DNA of 64,000 nucleotides from Mimachlamys varia (lineage: Eukaryota; Mollusca; Bivalvia; Pectinida; Pectinidae): contig OX392536.1 in assembly GCA_947623455.1 (NCBI GenBank), positions 13,325,282-13,389,281 on the forward strand. The letters run 5' to 3'. The position numbers and the translations under genes were made by a program. This document shows positions 52,301 through 57,904 of this stretch, in pieces; position 1 is the first letter of the stretch, and every line of letters starts with the position of its first letter. A model generated the notes under the pieces. That model did not search any database and was not told the DNA's origin. It saw only the letters and a list, made by a program, of their open reading frames with translations.

Positions 52301-54731
52301 GTTTATGTTAAAGTGAACTAGGGTCTGGTTCCCAGTTCCGTTTATGTTAAAGTGAACTAGGGTCTGGTTCCCAGTTCCGTTTATGTTAAAGTGAACTAGG
52401 GTCTGGTTCCCAGTTCCGTTTATGTTAAAGTGAACTAGGGTCTGGTTCCCAGTTCCGTTTATGTTAAAGTGAACTAGGGTCTGGTTCCCAGTTCCGTTTA
52501 TGTTAAAGTGAACTAGGGTCTGGTTCCCAGTTCCGTTTATGTTAAAGTGAACTAGGGTCTGGTTCCCAGTTTCGTTTATGTTAAAGTGAACTAGGGTCTG
52601 GTTCCCAGTTTCGTTTATGTTAAAGTGAACTAGGGTCTGGTTCCCAGTTTCGTTTATGTTAAAGTGAATTAGGGTCTGGTTCACAGTTTCGTTTATGTTA
52701 AAGTGAATTAGGGTCTGGTTCCCAGTTTCGTTTATGTTAAAGTGAATTAGGGTATGCATGGTTCCCAGTTCCGTTTTCCTTAAACGGAACTAGGAACCAA
52801 CTTCATTCTCGCCAATTATGTTGTATTTGGCTGTGTTGATTTTCATCATTGAAATTGAGCTACCATACCTATCACATTAATCAAGTGATTGTTAAGGCCA
52901 TTTGGCCTCCAAGTGTGTCTTACATTATTTAGGAATGATGCTTGATTTTTCTCCCTCGATTTGCAGCCTGGGCCAAAGTATGTGTGGGTACCAGTCCTGC
53001 TCCGTGGTCTGCTCATCCCTTACTTCCTGTTCTGTAACTTCCAGCCAGGTACCGGGCGTACTGTAGCTGTCCTCATTGAGAGTGACTATGCTGCTATATT
53101 TGGAGGAGTGATATTGGCCTTCACCAGTGGCTACTACAGTAGTCTTGTAATGATGTACGGTCCTAAGTAAGTACGGTCGTACTGCAGTATACAACTTATA
53201 AACTAATAATGTTGGTATCTTAACTATCCAAATATATTTACATATATACTTCTTGTTACTTGTACAGTGGATTCCCGTTAATATCACTCCTGTTAATATC
53301 ACATTCCTCTTTATATGTTTTTCCCAAGCACCTTTTTCCCCTCTTTATAATCTATGTAATTTTATTTGGCTAATATCATGTTTTTTTAGGTGAATTTCTC
53401 TTGATATCATGTTTTTTTTAACCAATCACATGAAATATCTAGAAAACGATGTCATTTCCATTGATTTCAGATACTACTTGTACAAAATATTGCATAGAAA
53501 ATAAAAACCCTAAAAAAATGATTTTGAAGTGAAATAATGTTATATATGTATTAAAACATCTTCATATGTACATTAAATAGCTTACTTTTAGTTATGGAGA
53601 TTGGAAATGCACTTGATTTAGTGGAAAAACATGTTTCTCTTAATGTCACATTCCTGCCCAAGTCAAAATACAGCAAGATTTTAGCAGAGCTTCAGTAGGA
53701 TTTCAGTGGAGTTCAAAGCGGGGTTTTAGCAGGAATATAGCACCGCTAAATACCCGCTGAACCCTGCTGAATCCCTGCTCTACTCTTAACATAAAAAAAT
53801 AGGTTTACTTCATATTATCTACAGAGAGATTTCAGCAGGAATACAACAAGTTTTCAGTGTATCAAATAATTAAATGAGGTTTACATTATGATTTCAACAG
53901 ACATAGTAGCAGGATTGCCGGGACAATACAGAGGGATTTCAGCGGTTATATAGCGGGATTTCAGCCAGAATTCAGCAGTTAAATAGCGGGATTTCAGCAG
54001 AAATTTAGCGGGCTTTCAGGGGACAATATAGAGGGATTTCAGCGGTTATATAGCAGGATTTCAGCAGTTATATAGCAAGATTTCAGCCGGAATTCAGCGG
54101 TTAAATAGCGGGCTTTCAGGGGACAATACAGCACGATTTCAGCGGTTATAGTGGTCTTTAGTGGATAGACTATGCTAACCTACTGGCAAAACAGAAACAA
54201 TATGTAGGCCTTGAAATATTTCCTCCAGAATTCCCTTTATTTGGTATGATGTAAGGTTGATTTTGGGTGGCTGACTGAAAGGCTGGATTTGATTGGCTGG
54301 CTATTTGAAGGGGGATACAAAGTAGCACATACACAGTGCAGCGAGATTTCATCAGAGAAATTGTAGGGGAATCATTAAGCTTGGTTTGGAGCCCAGTAAG
54401 AGAAATTCAGGAAAATTTAGTATCAGTCTTCCGTATGATTTGAGGGATTCTGTTTGGAATATTTTCAGGCAAGAGAAATTCAATTTTGTATAATTACAGA
54501 GGATGTGGACCAATTTGTTTTGGGGTATCTTTGGAGAAAATGCAAAGTTTAGCAACTGCTCATAGATAATCATGGAAGAAAGCACTTATTGAATGTAAAC
54601 ATTGTGCTTGCAGGTTGGTGGAGCCCGAGGTAGCAGGCAAGGCAGGGATGATAATGGCTTTCTGTCTGGTAACAGGAATTACAACAGGCGTAGCTTTCTC
54701 TTTCCTACTTTCTGTGATGGTCAGTTGGTGA
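1275..54731 (+). CDS. SLC29A: Equilibrative nucleoside transporter (SLC29/ENT family), 14 coding exons, complete
   Basis: Integral membrane carrier expected to move nucleosides down their gradient across the plasma or an internal membrane. Coding exons: 1275-1338, 4945-5065, 8055-8136, 9387-9529, 12724-12818, 14161-14211, 20203-20288, 20528-20576, 23403-23500, 28436-28549, 28734-28836, 51267-51352, 52967-53166, 54614-54731. All introns are GT-AG and all phases agree; the total is 1410 nt, 469 residues plus TGA. Seen in the protein: a hydrophilic N-terminal tail (~61 residues); HGVGILMPWN in helix 1 (residues 73-82); an N-T-T glycosylation sequon at 99-101 in the first outer loop; SQVPN (118-122); GVYQNSAFGMAATLP (189-203); a Ser-rich loop at 264-301; VFFVTLSIFPGVW (312-324); FTSGYYSSL (416-424); and a hydrophobic C-terminus. 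About 11 membrane spans, as is usual for ENTs. The paralogue (ENT1/2 versus ENT3) cannot be decided by eye. A 5' non-coding exon is likely. The UTR ends and promoter are not resolved. Confidence 0.95.
2436..4886. repeat. Intron 1 minisatellite, ~41-bp unit, ~60 copies
   Basis: The unit reads roughly GGGGATATGGTATTTACAGT followed by TATAACTAGAATTGTAGAGTA. Copies vary by an extra ACAC (TTTACACAG versus TTTACAG), by GGG/GGGG and by single bases. It begins just after a dispersed-repeat remnant (CTTCTCTGAAACTG) and ends ~60 bp before exon 2, without including the exon. Confidence 0.95.
4945..5065 (+). CDS. SLC29A: ENT exon 2 (acidic N-terminal tail)
   Basis: Acceptor ACAG at 4941-4944; phase 1 in, phase 2 out. 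Encodes an acidic stretch (QVEEKEKFLPPVLVEP, then NPDELELNNEDNPPKD) that continues the cytosolic tail. The donor is GACAG|GTCAGC at 5066. The last 8 exon bases and the donor are the first unit of the 43-bp tandem array that follows, so this splice site has about 13 downstream copies. Confidence 0.85.
5058..5657. repeat. Exon 2 donor-junction array, 43-bp unit, ~14 copies
   Basis: The unit is AAGGACAG|GTCAGC, then TATATATAGCACAGATAATC and ATAATGGAC. The first copy contains the real end of exon 2 and its 5' splice site; all later copies keep CAGGTCAGC except a few with CATGTCAGC and one lacking CTATA. This is a tandem duplication of an exon-intron boundary. Confidence 0.95.
5841..7648 (+). repeat. 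Dispersed repeat pair with 5' hairpin (AGCTCACCTG type)
   Basis: Opens with AGCTCACCTGGTCTGAAGGA, which folds back on ACCAATGTGAGCT. A second, partial copy starts at about 6452 (GCTCACTTGTTCTGAAGTACC). Internal blocks (TTCAAGGTCA, CTGATGAA, CAGGGGGCTGAGGG) repeat. It ends at CCCATTGGACCTCTTGTT. Non-coding. Confidence 0.65.
8055..8136 (+). CDS. SLC29A: ENT exon 3 (transmembrane helix 1, PWN motif)
   Basis: A T-rich tract and TTTCAG precede 8055; the donor is ACG|GTGAGT at 8137. Phase 2 in, 0 out. Encodes residues 62-89, including HGVGILMPWN, the most conserved family signature in helix 1, where the Trp helps line the substrate path in characterised ENTs. This exon is the single strongest reason for the family call. 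Confidence 0.95.
8560..9050. repeat. Dispersed repeat with internal duplication in intron 3
   Basis: Starts with the hairpin ATGGCCGACAGGCGGCCAT followed by CTTGGATTT. Two related blocks of ~190 bp follow (CAAATTTCGTTTG...GGGACTGACCAGAAAAACA and CAAATTTCATAG...GGGATTGATCAGAAAAACA). No coding capacity. Confidence 0.5.
9387..9529 (+). CDS. SLC29A: ENT exon 4 (first outer loop and helix 2)
   Basis: Acceptor TTACAG at 9381-9386; donor GG|GTAAGT at 9530; phase 0 in, 2 out. Encodes the first extracellular loop, with an N-T-T sequon at residues 99-101, then FMFYLGIASQVPNFIMSGIN, the helix 2 region. An N-glycosylated first loop is a usual ENT feature. Confidence 0.93.
9800..11382 (+). repeat. Cluster of dispersed repeats in intron 4
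   Basis: One element has a poly-(CCGT) stretch near 9885 and ends at CCGCTTGCGGTGCCCTTGTT (~10281), the same 3' end as the element ending near 24811. A second runs from the hairpin GGTCACCTGAGACGATGTCT at ~10600 to TTTGGCCTCTTGTTG at ~11382 and contains two similar ~330-bp halves with CCCCAGGGGCCAGGG. Confidence 0.6.
11585..12431. repeat. Intron 4 minisatellite, 20-bp unit, ~42 copies
   Basis: The unit is GATGTTAGGGATGATGTGTA. Variants are TTAAGG and TTACGG. It arises inside a dispersed repeat whose other copies carry single versions of the motif (CTAGGGACCATGTGTAAATG near 10360; TTAGGGACCATGTGTAG near 11430), so the seed sequence is visible. Confidence 0.95.
12724..12818 (+). CDS. SLC29A: ENT exon 5 (basic turn and helix 3)
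   Basis: Acceptor TTTCAG at 12718-12723; donor GATT|GTAAGT at 12819; phase 2 in, 1 out. Encodes MPSSRR, a basic inner turn, then IVIAIAVEVVLFIATVIL, helix 3, ending at residue 168. The position of the double Arg before helix 3 matches ENT family proteins. Confidence 0.92.
14161..14211 (+). CDS. SLC29A: ENT exon 6 (helix 4, short exon)
   Basis: Acceptor TTGTAG ends at 14160; donor AACA|GTAAGT at 14212; phase 1 in and out. Only 51 nt, encoding SREFFYITMLTAVFLN (residues 170-185). The last 25 exon bases (from 14187), the donor and ~40 intron bases make up the first unit of the 64-bp tandem array that fills most of intron 6. Reading past the donor in frame meets TAA at the end of the first unit, so use of a downstream decoy donor would truncate the protein. 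Confidence 0.9.
14187..19650. repeat. Exon 6 donor-junction array, ~64-bp unit, ~87 copies
   Basis: The unit is ATGTTAACAGCCGTCTTCCT-CAACA|GTAAGTAGTCACAAAG-TTCAGCGAGGTAGCACCGTAATA. The first unit (14187-14257, 71 bp with CCCG inserted) is the true 3' end of exon 6 plus its donor. Length variants of 58-64 bp come from loss of CA, AGT or GTCA after the donor. Essentially every copy keeps AACAGTAAGT, so there are ~86 decoy 5' splice sites. The preceding TCTTCCTCAACAG also looks like a 3' splice site. Runs of copies with the same variants recur (e.g. near 14.8 kb, 16.3 kb and 17.5 kb), showing higher-order duplication. Confidence 0.96.
19652..20225. repeat. Exon 7 acceptor-junction array, 58-bp unit, ~10 copies
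   Basis: The unit is TTTGTTACTAACCCAAGTTT-TATATTTAG|TGTTTACAGG-AGTATATCAGAACATAGTA. The final unit is the real acceptor and first 23 bases of exon 7 (20203-20225); the nine upstream units are decoys. The copies nearest the exon share its TGTCCACAGG version, the farther ones have TGTTTACAGG. It directly abuts the donor-derived array. Confidence 0.95.
20203..20288 (+). CDS. SLC29A: ENT exon 7 (GVYQN motif, helices 4-5)
   Basis: I place the acceptor at TTTATATTTAG, ending at 20202. The join A|TG then gives N-M-S-T-G-V-Y-Q-N, with the same spacing between Asn and the (V/I)(L/Y)Q motif as other ENTs. A second AG at 20210-20211 would also keep frame but would delete three residues. Donor AAT|GTAAGT at 20289; phase 0 out. 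Encodes residues 187-214, ending KYTNAIVLGN. The first 23 exon bases and the acceptor are repeated upstream in nine decoy copies. Confidence 0.9.
20528..20576 (+). CDS. SLC29A: ENT exon 8 (helix 5, 49-nt exon)
   Basis: Acceptor CTTTCAG ends at 20527; donor GCTG|GTGAGT at 20577; phase 0 in, 1 out. Encodes NLSGVFIAVINLLCSA, the helix 5 segment (residues 215-230). The L-G-N-N-L-S-G-V-F run across the exon 7/8 join matches the family. Confidence 0.9.
20998..22935 (+). repeat. Tandemly placed dispersed repeats in intron 8
   Basis: Successive elements open with TAGGTCATATGACCCATAGGATGACCTAT-type hairpins (~20998 and ~21609) and close with GGGCCTCTGGTT (~21609), GGGCTTCTTGTT (~22232) and GCGCCTCCTGTTT (~22938). 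The internal blocks are the same AGCATGCTGGGATGAAGG and CAAGGTCACAGG phrases seen at 1-617. Confidence 0.65.
22973..23329. repeat. Intron 8 minisatellite, 20-bp unit, ~17 copies
   Basis: The unit is TTGTTAAAGTTCACTTATAG, with TTTAAG/TTAAAG variants. It lies ~70 bp upstream of exon 9 and does not include the acceptor. Confidence 0.95.
23403..23500 (+). CDS. SLC29A: ENT exon 9 (helix 6)
   Basis: Acceptor TTTTCCAG ends at 23402; donor GTTATG|GTAAGA at 23501; phase 1 in, 0 out. Encodes APDPKVQAIYYF, then a hydrophobic helix 6 ending AYFLMPVM (residue 263). A near copy of the last seven codons plus donor lies about 100 bp downstream (23572-23601). Confidence 0.93.
23572..23601 (+). pseudogene. 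Partial duplicate of exon 9 end plus donor
   Basis: TACTTCCTCCTCCCTGTCAT-G followed by GTAAGTCTG matches the end of exon 9 (TATTTTCTTATGCCTGTTAT-G, then GTAAGACTG). The two encode YFLLPVM and YFLMPVM. Four of the codon differences are synonymous T-to-C changes and one is Met to Leu. No convincing upstream acceptor or matching 5' exon part is seen, so it may be a remnant or an alternative-exon relic. Confidence 0.45.
23795..24811 (+). repeat. Dispersed repeat with triplicated internal blocks (intron 9)
   Basis: A TACGCGCGTCAAAAATGACG start is followed by a CCGTCCGTCTGTCC run. There are three related ~300-bp blocks, each with GGAGATC..CTCCTACAGTTTTCAA and CATGAAGTTGTGTTTTCCTG. It closes at CCGCTTGCGGTGCTCTTGTT. 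Short reading frames inside are shadows of the repeat. Confidence 0.6.
25082..26044. mobile_element. Non-autonomous DNA transposon with ~21-bp terminal inverted repeats
   Basis: The left end TTACGGTAAACCTTCGGTAA is matched by ACTGACCGAAGGTTTACCGTAA at the right end. A TA is present at each boundary (TA|CGGTAAACC and GGTTTACCG|TA), compatible with a TA-duplicating Tc1/mariner or pogo-type element. The interior is AT-rich with scattered TTCGAA motifs and no transposase ORF. Confidence 0.65.
26161..28262 (+). repeat. Dispersed repeats in intron 9
   Basis: Starts with the hairpin TTAGGTCACCTGAGACAAAG-TCTCAAGTG. Closing motifs are GTGGGCCTCTTGTAC (~26746), ATGGGGCCTCTTGTTA (~27632) and CATGGGCCTCTTGTA (~28263), so about three elements lie head to tail. 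The middle part repeats CAAGGTCA/CACTGATGAACATTTTG blocks. Confidence 0.6.
28436..28549 (+). CDS. SLC29A: ENT exon 10 (large intracellular loop)
   Basis: Acceptor TATAACAG ends at 28435; donor AAG|GTAAGA at 28550; phase 0 on both sides (38 codons). Begins KFYKYYE, the family's post-helix-6 motif, followed by a Ser/Thr-rich stretch (SNSESPSSTSFSQ) and TMKQFKDVFMK. This is the large cytosolic loop between helices 6 and 7; the serines are possible phosphorylation sites (inference). Confidence 0.93.
28639..28733. repeat. Short tandem repeat up to the exon 11 acceptor (~28 bp x 3)
   Basis: TTTGTTTTGACATAATAAAT-ACATAACC occurs about three times in the 184-bp intron 10. The last, diverged copy runs into TTTTGTTTTCCAG, the acceptor of exon 11. 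Low copy number. Confidence 0.6.
28734..28836 (+). CDS. SLC29A: ENT exon 11 (helix 7)
   Basis: Acceptor TTTTCCAG ends at 28733; donor CTCAGTG|GTAGGT at 28837; phase 0 in, 1 out. Encodes IKVQAICVWFVFFVTLSIF, then PGVWSNIRRIDFPLS, the conserved helix 7 of ENTs. The 3' end of the exon (CCCTCTCAGTG) and the donor seed the 37-bp repeat that fills 21 kb of intron 11. Confidence 0.94.
28826..49899. repeat. Exon 11 donor-junction megaarray, 37-bp unit, ~565 copies (21 kb)
   Basis: The unit is CCCTCTCAGTG|GTGTGTATT-AGACTGAAGGTTGACCT. The real junction at 28826-28851 (CCCTCTCAGTG|GTAGGTATT-AGACT) is the obvious ancestor; continuous copies begin at about 28893. Variants include CTCCCC/CCTCCC, TGAAGATT, CAGAAGG, GTTGTG, GTATATT and a CCTTCTCAG form. 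Each copy has a pyrimidine tract, CAG, two bases and GTGTGT, so it resembles an acceptor next to a weak donor. The array occupies 94% of intron 11. Confidence 0.96.
31640..39000. repeat. Tandem ~3.69-kb higher-order duplication inside the 37-bp array
   Basis: Rare variants recur at a fixed offset of 3694 bp: GACCTCTCTCTCAG at 32736/36430, GTATGAGACT at 32867/36561, GTGTGTTAGACT at 33569/37263, GACTTAAGTTTGAC at 33982/37676, GGATGATTCCCTTTCAG at ~34727/38421. Near the left edge (TGATGTG, 31677/35334) the offset is 3657, one unit (37 bp) less, so the two copies differ by one gained or lost unit. Boundaries are approximate. Confidence 0.85.
50326..51050 (+). repeat. Dispersed repeats in the 3' part of intron 11
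   Basis: A TAGATCACCTGGTCCAAATG start at ~50326, an AGCTCACTTTGCCCAAAGTG start at ~50396, closure at GGCCCATTGGGCCTTCTGTT (~50995), immediately followed by another start (AGCTCACCTTGCCCAAAGGG). Same family style as in introns 2, 4, 8 and 9. Confidence 0.6.
51267..51352 (+). CDS. SLC29A: ENT exon 12 (helix 8)
   Basis: Acceptor ATTTACAG ends at 51266; donor AAAGTG|GTAAGT at 51353; phase 1 in, 0 out. Encodes GMFVGIFCFLSFNLFAVLG, then NLTSEFFKV (residues 337-364). The F-N-L-F pattern is the ENT helix 8 motif. A second GTAAGT lies 18 bp downstream of the donor; using it would add 6 codons with an in-frame stop, so it is not preferred. Confidence 0.93.
51384..52806. mobile_element. Foldback-type element with a 39-bp minisatellite core (intron 12)
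   Basis: ATGAAGTTGGTTCC at 51384-51397 is exactly inverted as GGAACCAACTTCAT at 52793-52806, and the similarity extends outward a few bases. Between them ~35 copies of a 39-bp unit (GGTTCCCAGTTCCGTTTATG-TTAAAGTGAACTAGGGTCT) form the core. The right end has a small palindrome (GTTCCGTTTT-CC-TTAAACGGAAC). The 39-bp period is a multiple of three and creates a long repetitive minus-strand reading frame that is not a gene. Confidence 0.8.
52967..53166 (+). CDS. SLC29A: ENT exon 13 (helices 9 and 10)
   Basis: Acceptor TTTGCAG ends at 52966; donor CCTAA|GTAAGT at 53167; phase 0 in, 2 out. The longest coding exon. It encodes PGPKYVWVPVLLRGLLIPYF (helix 9), the LFCNFQP turn, and then a helix 10 with FTSGYYSSLVMMYGPK (residues 416-431), the equivalent of the FSNGYLASL-type family motif. 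Confidence 0.95.
53672..54168. repeat. Degenerate tandem repeat in intron 13
   Basis: Irregular copies of GGGATTTCAGCGGTTATATA-GC, with AATTCAGCAGTTAAATAGC variants, about 20-45 bp apart. Poorly ordered compared with the other arrays. Confidence 0.7.
54614..54731 (+). CDS. SLC29A: ENT exon 14 (helix 11 and stop)
   Basis: Acceptor GCTTGCAG ends at 54613; phase 2 in. Encodes LVEPEVAGKAGMIMAFCLVT, then GITTGVAFSFLLSVMVSW, and TGA at 54729-54731. The E-P-E...G..M-A-F and G-x-x-F-S-F-L pattern is the family's C-terminus. No clear AATAAA was seen in the next ~400 bp, so the polyadenylation site is not placed. Confidence 0.94.
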
Positions 54732-55167
54732 TGCCTGTAAATTACAACCAACTGTACATGGTGTTAATAATGATATAAGTCATGTTGTTGTTATAGCTAT
54801 TCAAACCAATATCATGTCTATACTTACCATTTATAGTCAAATTAGCCAAAATATAGGCCGAACCGCCAGGAAATCGCAACAGAATTTATTTTCATTCCCC
54901 TGCCATGAAATTGGGGGAAGGGGGGGGGGCATATAGTGTTACCCATGTCCGTCCCGTTCCATGGTTATTTAACCAGCTTATTTATATAACTACTTATCCA
55001 GGTGGCATCAAACTTCACATACATAATAAGCATGAAAAACTAATTTCATATGGGGTGAGGGCATTTATGTCTCACAGACATTTCTATTTTTTTTTGTTTT
55101 TTTTTTTAACACAATATATTATTGAAACAATTTTGGCTAGTCTGTATTATACATAAATTGAGTATTT

Positions 55168-55479
55168 ATTGAAAAAGAGGAGAACCAACACTTCTATCGT
55201 TTCAAATAGCGGTAATCTTCATGGATGGATACCTCACGGTATTCAACAGAGATCCTTCCTATGTGGTGAACATAATATTAGGAAATAAAGGCTTCTCAAC
55301 ATCCAAGAAGTGTTATCTTCTTTATTGTGGTCTAAATGTCGTCGACATGTTTCGACCGCTAGGCGGCCGTCATCAGGACGACTTTTTACAAAATTCATAT
55401 GCCCTGAAGTACAATTTTGAGGTTCAAGATGGTTACAGTTGTTAGGTAAACATTGTGACGTTATGGATACATAACATTG
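55168..55479 (-). mobile_element. Retroelement terminal-repeat copy A with hammerhead-like core
   Basis: A 312-bp sequence is repeated at 56349-56660 in the same orientation (offset exactly 1181 bp), with no difference noticed. Its 3' part also belongs to the left arm of a large inverted repeat. The hammerhead-like core lies on the minus strand. The arrangement of partial direct plus inverted terminal copies resembles Penelope-like elements. Short reading frames in it are not credible genes. Confidence 0.6.
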
Positions 55480-55852
55480 TGACGTCATAATTATCCTAGG
55501 ACTACTGTGATAGACCATGTTGTTCTATAATCAGTGGCAGTGTTTTTTAGTAACTGATTAGCTTATCTTTAATTACATATATAAAAAATCGTTAACGTTA
55601 TCGCACATAAATGTTGAGAACATTGTCTTTTTAACAATTTGTCTATTCTAGATTAAAAATTGAAATTTTTAAAGAAAAACTAGTGATCTTACTAAATAAT
55701 GTAAATAACAGTTATCTTGGATATGGAATCTTCTGTAAGTGTTCAATGTCAAACTGTTGATAAAATAAAGTGATAAGTTTGGTTTAGATACACAATGAAG
55801 GTTTATAACCTTGCAGTTATGTACCCATTGGAAGTCACTCATAGACAATGTA
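55272..55852. repeat. Left arm of 581-bp inverted repeat
   Basis: Pairs base for base, without length change, with 56666-57246: any left coordinate plus its partner equals 112518. I checked both ends and the central hammerhead segment. The spacer is 813 bp and holds copy B of the 312-bp direct repeat. Confidence 0.9.
55338..55382 (-). ncRNA. Hammerhead ribozyme-like motif (copy A)
   Basis: On the minus strand, in order: GUCGUC (stem I), CUGAUGA (core), CGGCCGC-CUA-GCGGUC (stem II with a CUA loop), GAAA (core), CAU, GUC (cleavage triplet), GACGAC (stem I partner). This is the type I order. Stem III is reduced to a C-G pair around AU, as in known minimal hammerheads that act as dimers. The extra C directly after CUGAUGA is unusual. 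Cleavage activity is inferred. Confidence 0.6.
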
Positions 55853-56348
55853 GCTGCTATTATATAAATTCATCTTAATTAAGTTCAATCCAATGTTGGT
55901 TTTGCATCGAGGAAATGATCTTCTTGTACACAGCTGTTGGTCTGAAGTATATAATAGGCAATGTATTCGCTCGGTTTTTGAAAGGCAGTTCACATAAGTG
56001 GTACAATTTGTATCAAATAAATGTTGGTAAAATTTGTCCAAGATTTCTTCATAGTGTGTAACTGGGGGGTCTTGCATTTTGCTACGCAGCCAGTTGACGA
56101 TGTTTTCTTAGGTTGTTCATTCAGTTGTATTTGGATTCTTTTGGAGAAATGCTGTTTGATGGGTTGTTTTTGGTCCACGTTCCTCCTCCATTTCGATGTA
56201 GTTCAGTTGGTGTTCCGAGTTGACTTCTATCAAATAGTTCAGTTCCGTTGGAAATAATGTCCAGGTTGGCCACACATTATGGCGCTGTCTGGGTCGAGTG
56301 GATCCCTTATGGGATGCAGGGGTTCTCTCAAAACTCACATGAGAAATT

Positions 56349-56660
56349 ATTGAAAAAGAGGAGAACCAACACTTCTATCGTTTCAAATAGCGGTAATCTT
56401 CATGGATGGATACCTCACGGTATTCAACAGAGATCCTTCCTATGTGGTGAACATAATATTAGGAAATAAAGGCTTCTCAACATCCAAGAAGTGTTATCTT
56501 CTTTATTGTGGTCTAAATGTCGTCGACATGTTTCGACCGCTAGGCGGCCGTCATCAGGACGACTTTTTACAAAATTCATATGCCCTGAAGTACAATTTTG
56601 AGGTTCAAGATGGTTACAGTTGTTAGGTAAACATTGTGACGTTATGGATACATAACATTG
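56349..56660 (-). mobile_element. Retroelement terminal-repeat copy B with hammerhead-like core
   Basis: Direct copy of 55168-55479, lying in the spacer of the inverted repeat and ending 6 bp before its right arm. The segment between copy A and copy B (about 55860-56340) has short minus-strand reading frames with no domain I can name; it may be the remains of the element's body. Confidence 0.6.
56519..56563 (-). ncRNA. Hammerhead ribozyme-like motif (copy B)
   Basis: Same 45-nt core as copy A, 1181 bp downstream, minus strand. Two same-strand copies 1181 nt apart would release a unit-length RNA if transcribed through and cleaved. Confidence 0.6.
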
Positions 56661-56665
56661 ATTAA

Positions 56666-57246
56666 TACATTGTCTATGAGTGACTTCCAATGGGTACATA
56701 ACTGCAAGGTTATAAACCTTCATTGTGTATCTAAACCAAACTTATCACTTTATTTTATCAACAGTTTGACATTGAACACTTACAGAAGATTCCATATCCA
56801 AGATAACTGTTATTTACATTATTTAGTAAGATCACTAGTTTTTCTTTAAAAATTTCAATTTTTAATCTAGAATAGACAAATTGTTAAAAAGACAATGTTC
56901 TCAACATTTATGTGCGATAACGTTAACGATTTTTTATATATGTAATTAAAGATAAGCTAATCAGTTACTAAAAAACACTGCCACTGATTATAGAACAACA
57001 TGGTCTATCACAGTAGTCCTAGGATAATTATGACGTCACAATGTTATGTATCCATAACGTCACAATGTTTACCTAACAACTGTAACCATCTTGAACCTCA
57101 AAATTGTACTTCAGGGCATATGAATTTTGTAAAAAGTCGTCCTGATGACGGCCGCCTAGCGGTCGAAACATGTCGACGACATTTAGACCACAATAAAGAA
57201 GATAACACTTCTTGGATGTTGAGAAGCCTTTATTTCCTAATATTAT
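56666..57246. repeat. Right arm of 581-bp inverted repeat
   Basis: Reverse complement of 55272-55852. It carries the third hammerhead-like core, on the plus strand. Confidence 0.9.
57136..57180 (+). ncRNA. Hammerhead ribozyme-like motif (inverted copy)
   Basis: Same core on the plus strand, in the right arm of the inverted repeat. Predicted cleavage follows GUC at 57174. Confidence 0.6.
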
Positions 57247-57523
57247 AAATTGAGTATGAAATATAATTTTCATTCTACAATCAAAATTGTCTGATAATTA
57301 GGTAATACGCTTCAAATTTGGCCCAGTTAGCAATCACACTGAATTTCTTGACCCCCAAGTTGTGCAAAACAAACAATTTCCCAAAGGTAGATTTTTGAGA
57401 ACATTTTTTCCTGTTAATTTAAGTATAAGTATCCACCTTCAAGATGAAACCGAAAATATATTCTGTTGCAATTTTGTCACGATTAAACCCTATGTTGACT
57501 GGACTATTAGAGTCAAACTTTAA

Positions 57524-57904
57524 GGCCCAATATACGTAATTTCAGGGAAATTTTCGTGATTCTGAAAAATTATGAAAAAAAATCCAGTTGATAACCATGC
57601 ATAAATAAGCCTAAAACGAAGTAAACCCGAGCGATAACTAGCAAGAAACTCTTGACAAAAAATCCATAGAATTGAAAATAATTCAGGTGGTGCCCACTTC
57701 AACAACAAACCGAGGTAGAAGACGGTTCGAAATGGACGCGTGTTTACAAATAGCGTGTTTCAACTGCTGCTGTACCAGTAACTGCGAAAGAATTCATCTT
57801 GAATGTTGCTGATATCAGTTAATCTTAACTAAATCTATAAATGTCATAAGTTATTAGGCTTGATTTTCGCTTCAAGTTTTGCCAAAAGTTACGTATATTG
57901 GGCC
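57524..57904. mobile_element. MITE with TTTAA target duplication (piggyBac-like style)
   Basis: GGCCCAATATACGTAA at the left end and TTACGTATATTGGGCC at the right form exact 16-bp terminal inverted repeats. TTTAA flanks both ends (57519-57523 and 57905-57909), containing TTAA, the piggyBac target. 381 bp, no ORF. The superfamily is inferred from the target site. Confidence 0.75.

Noticed and set aside
51812..52759. 315-residue minus-strand reading frame with 13-residue repeats
   Set aside because: It is the 39-bp minisatellite read in a frame that happens to lack stops; the period is a multiple of three and there is no non-repetitive coding sequence.
52925..53302. 125-residue minus-strand reading frame opposite exon 13
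   Set aside because: It is the antisense shadow of the longest transporter exon.
55221..57248. Near-identical 74-99-residue reading frames in three places
   Set aside because: They are both strands of the same terminal-repeat sequence and overlap the hammerhead core; repetition reflects DNA duplication, not a gene family.
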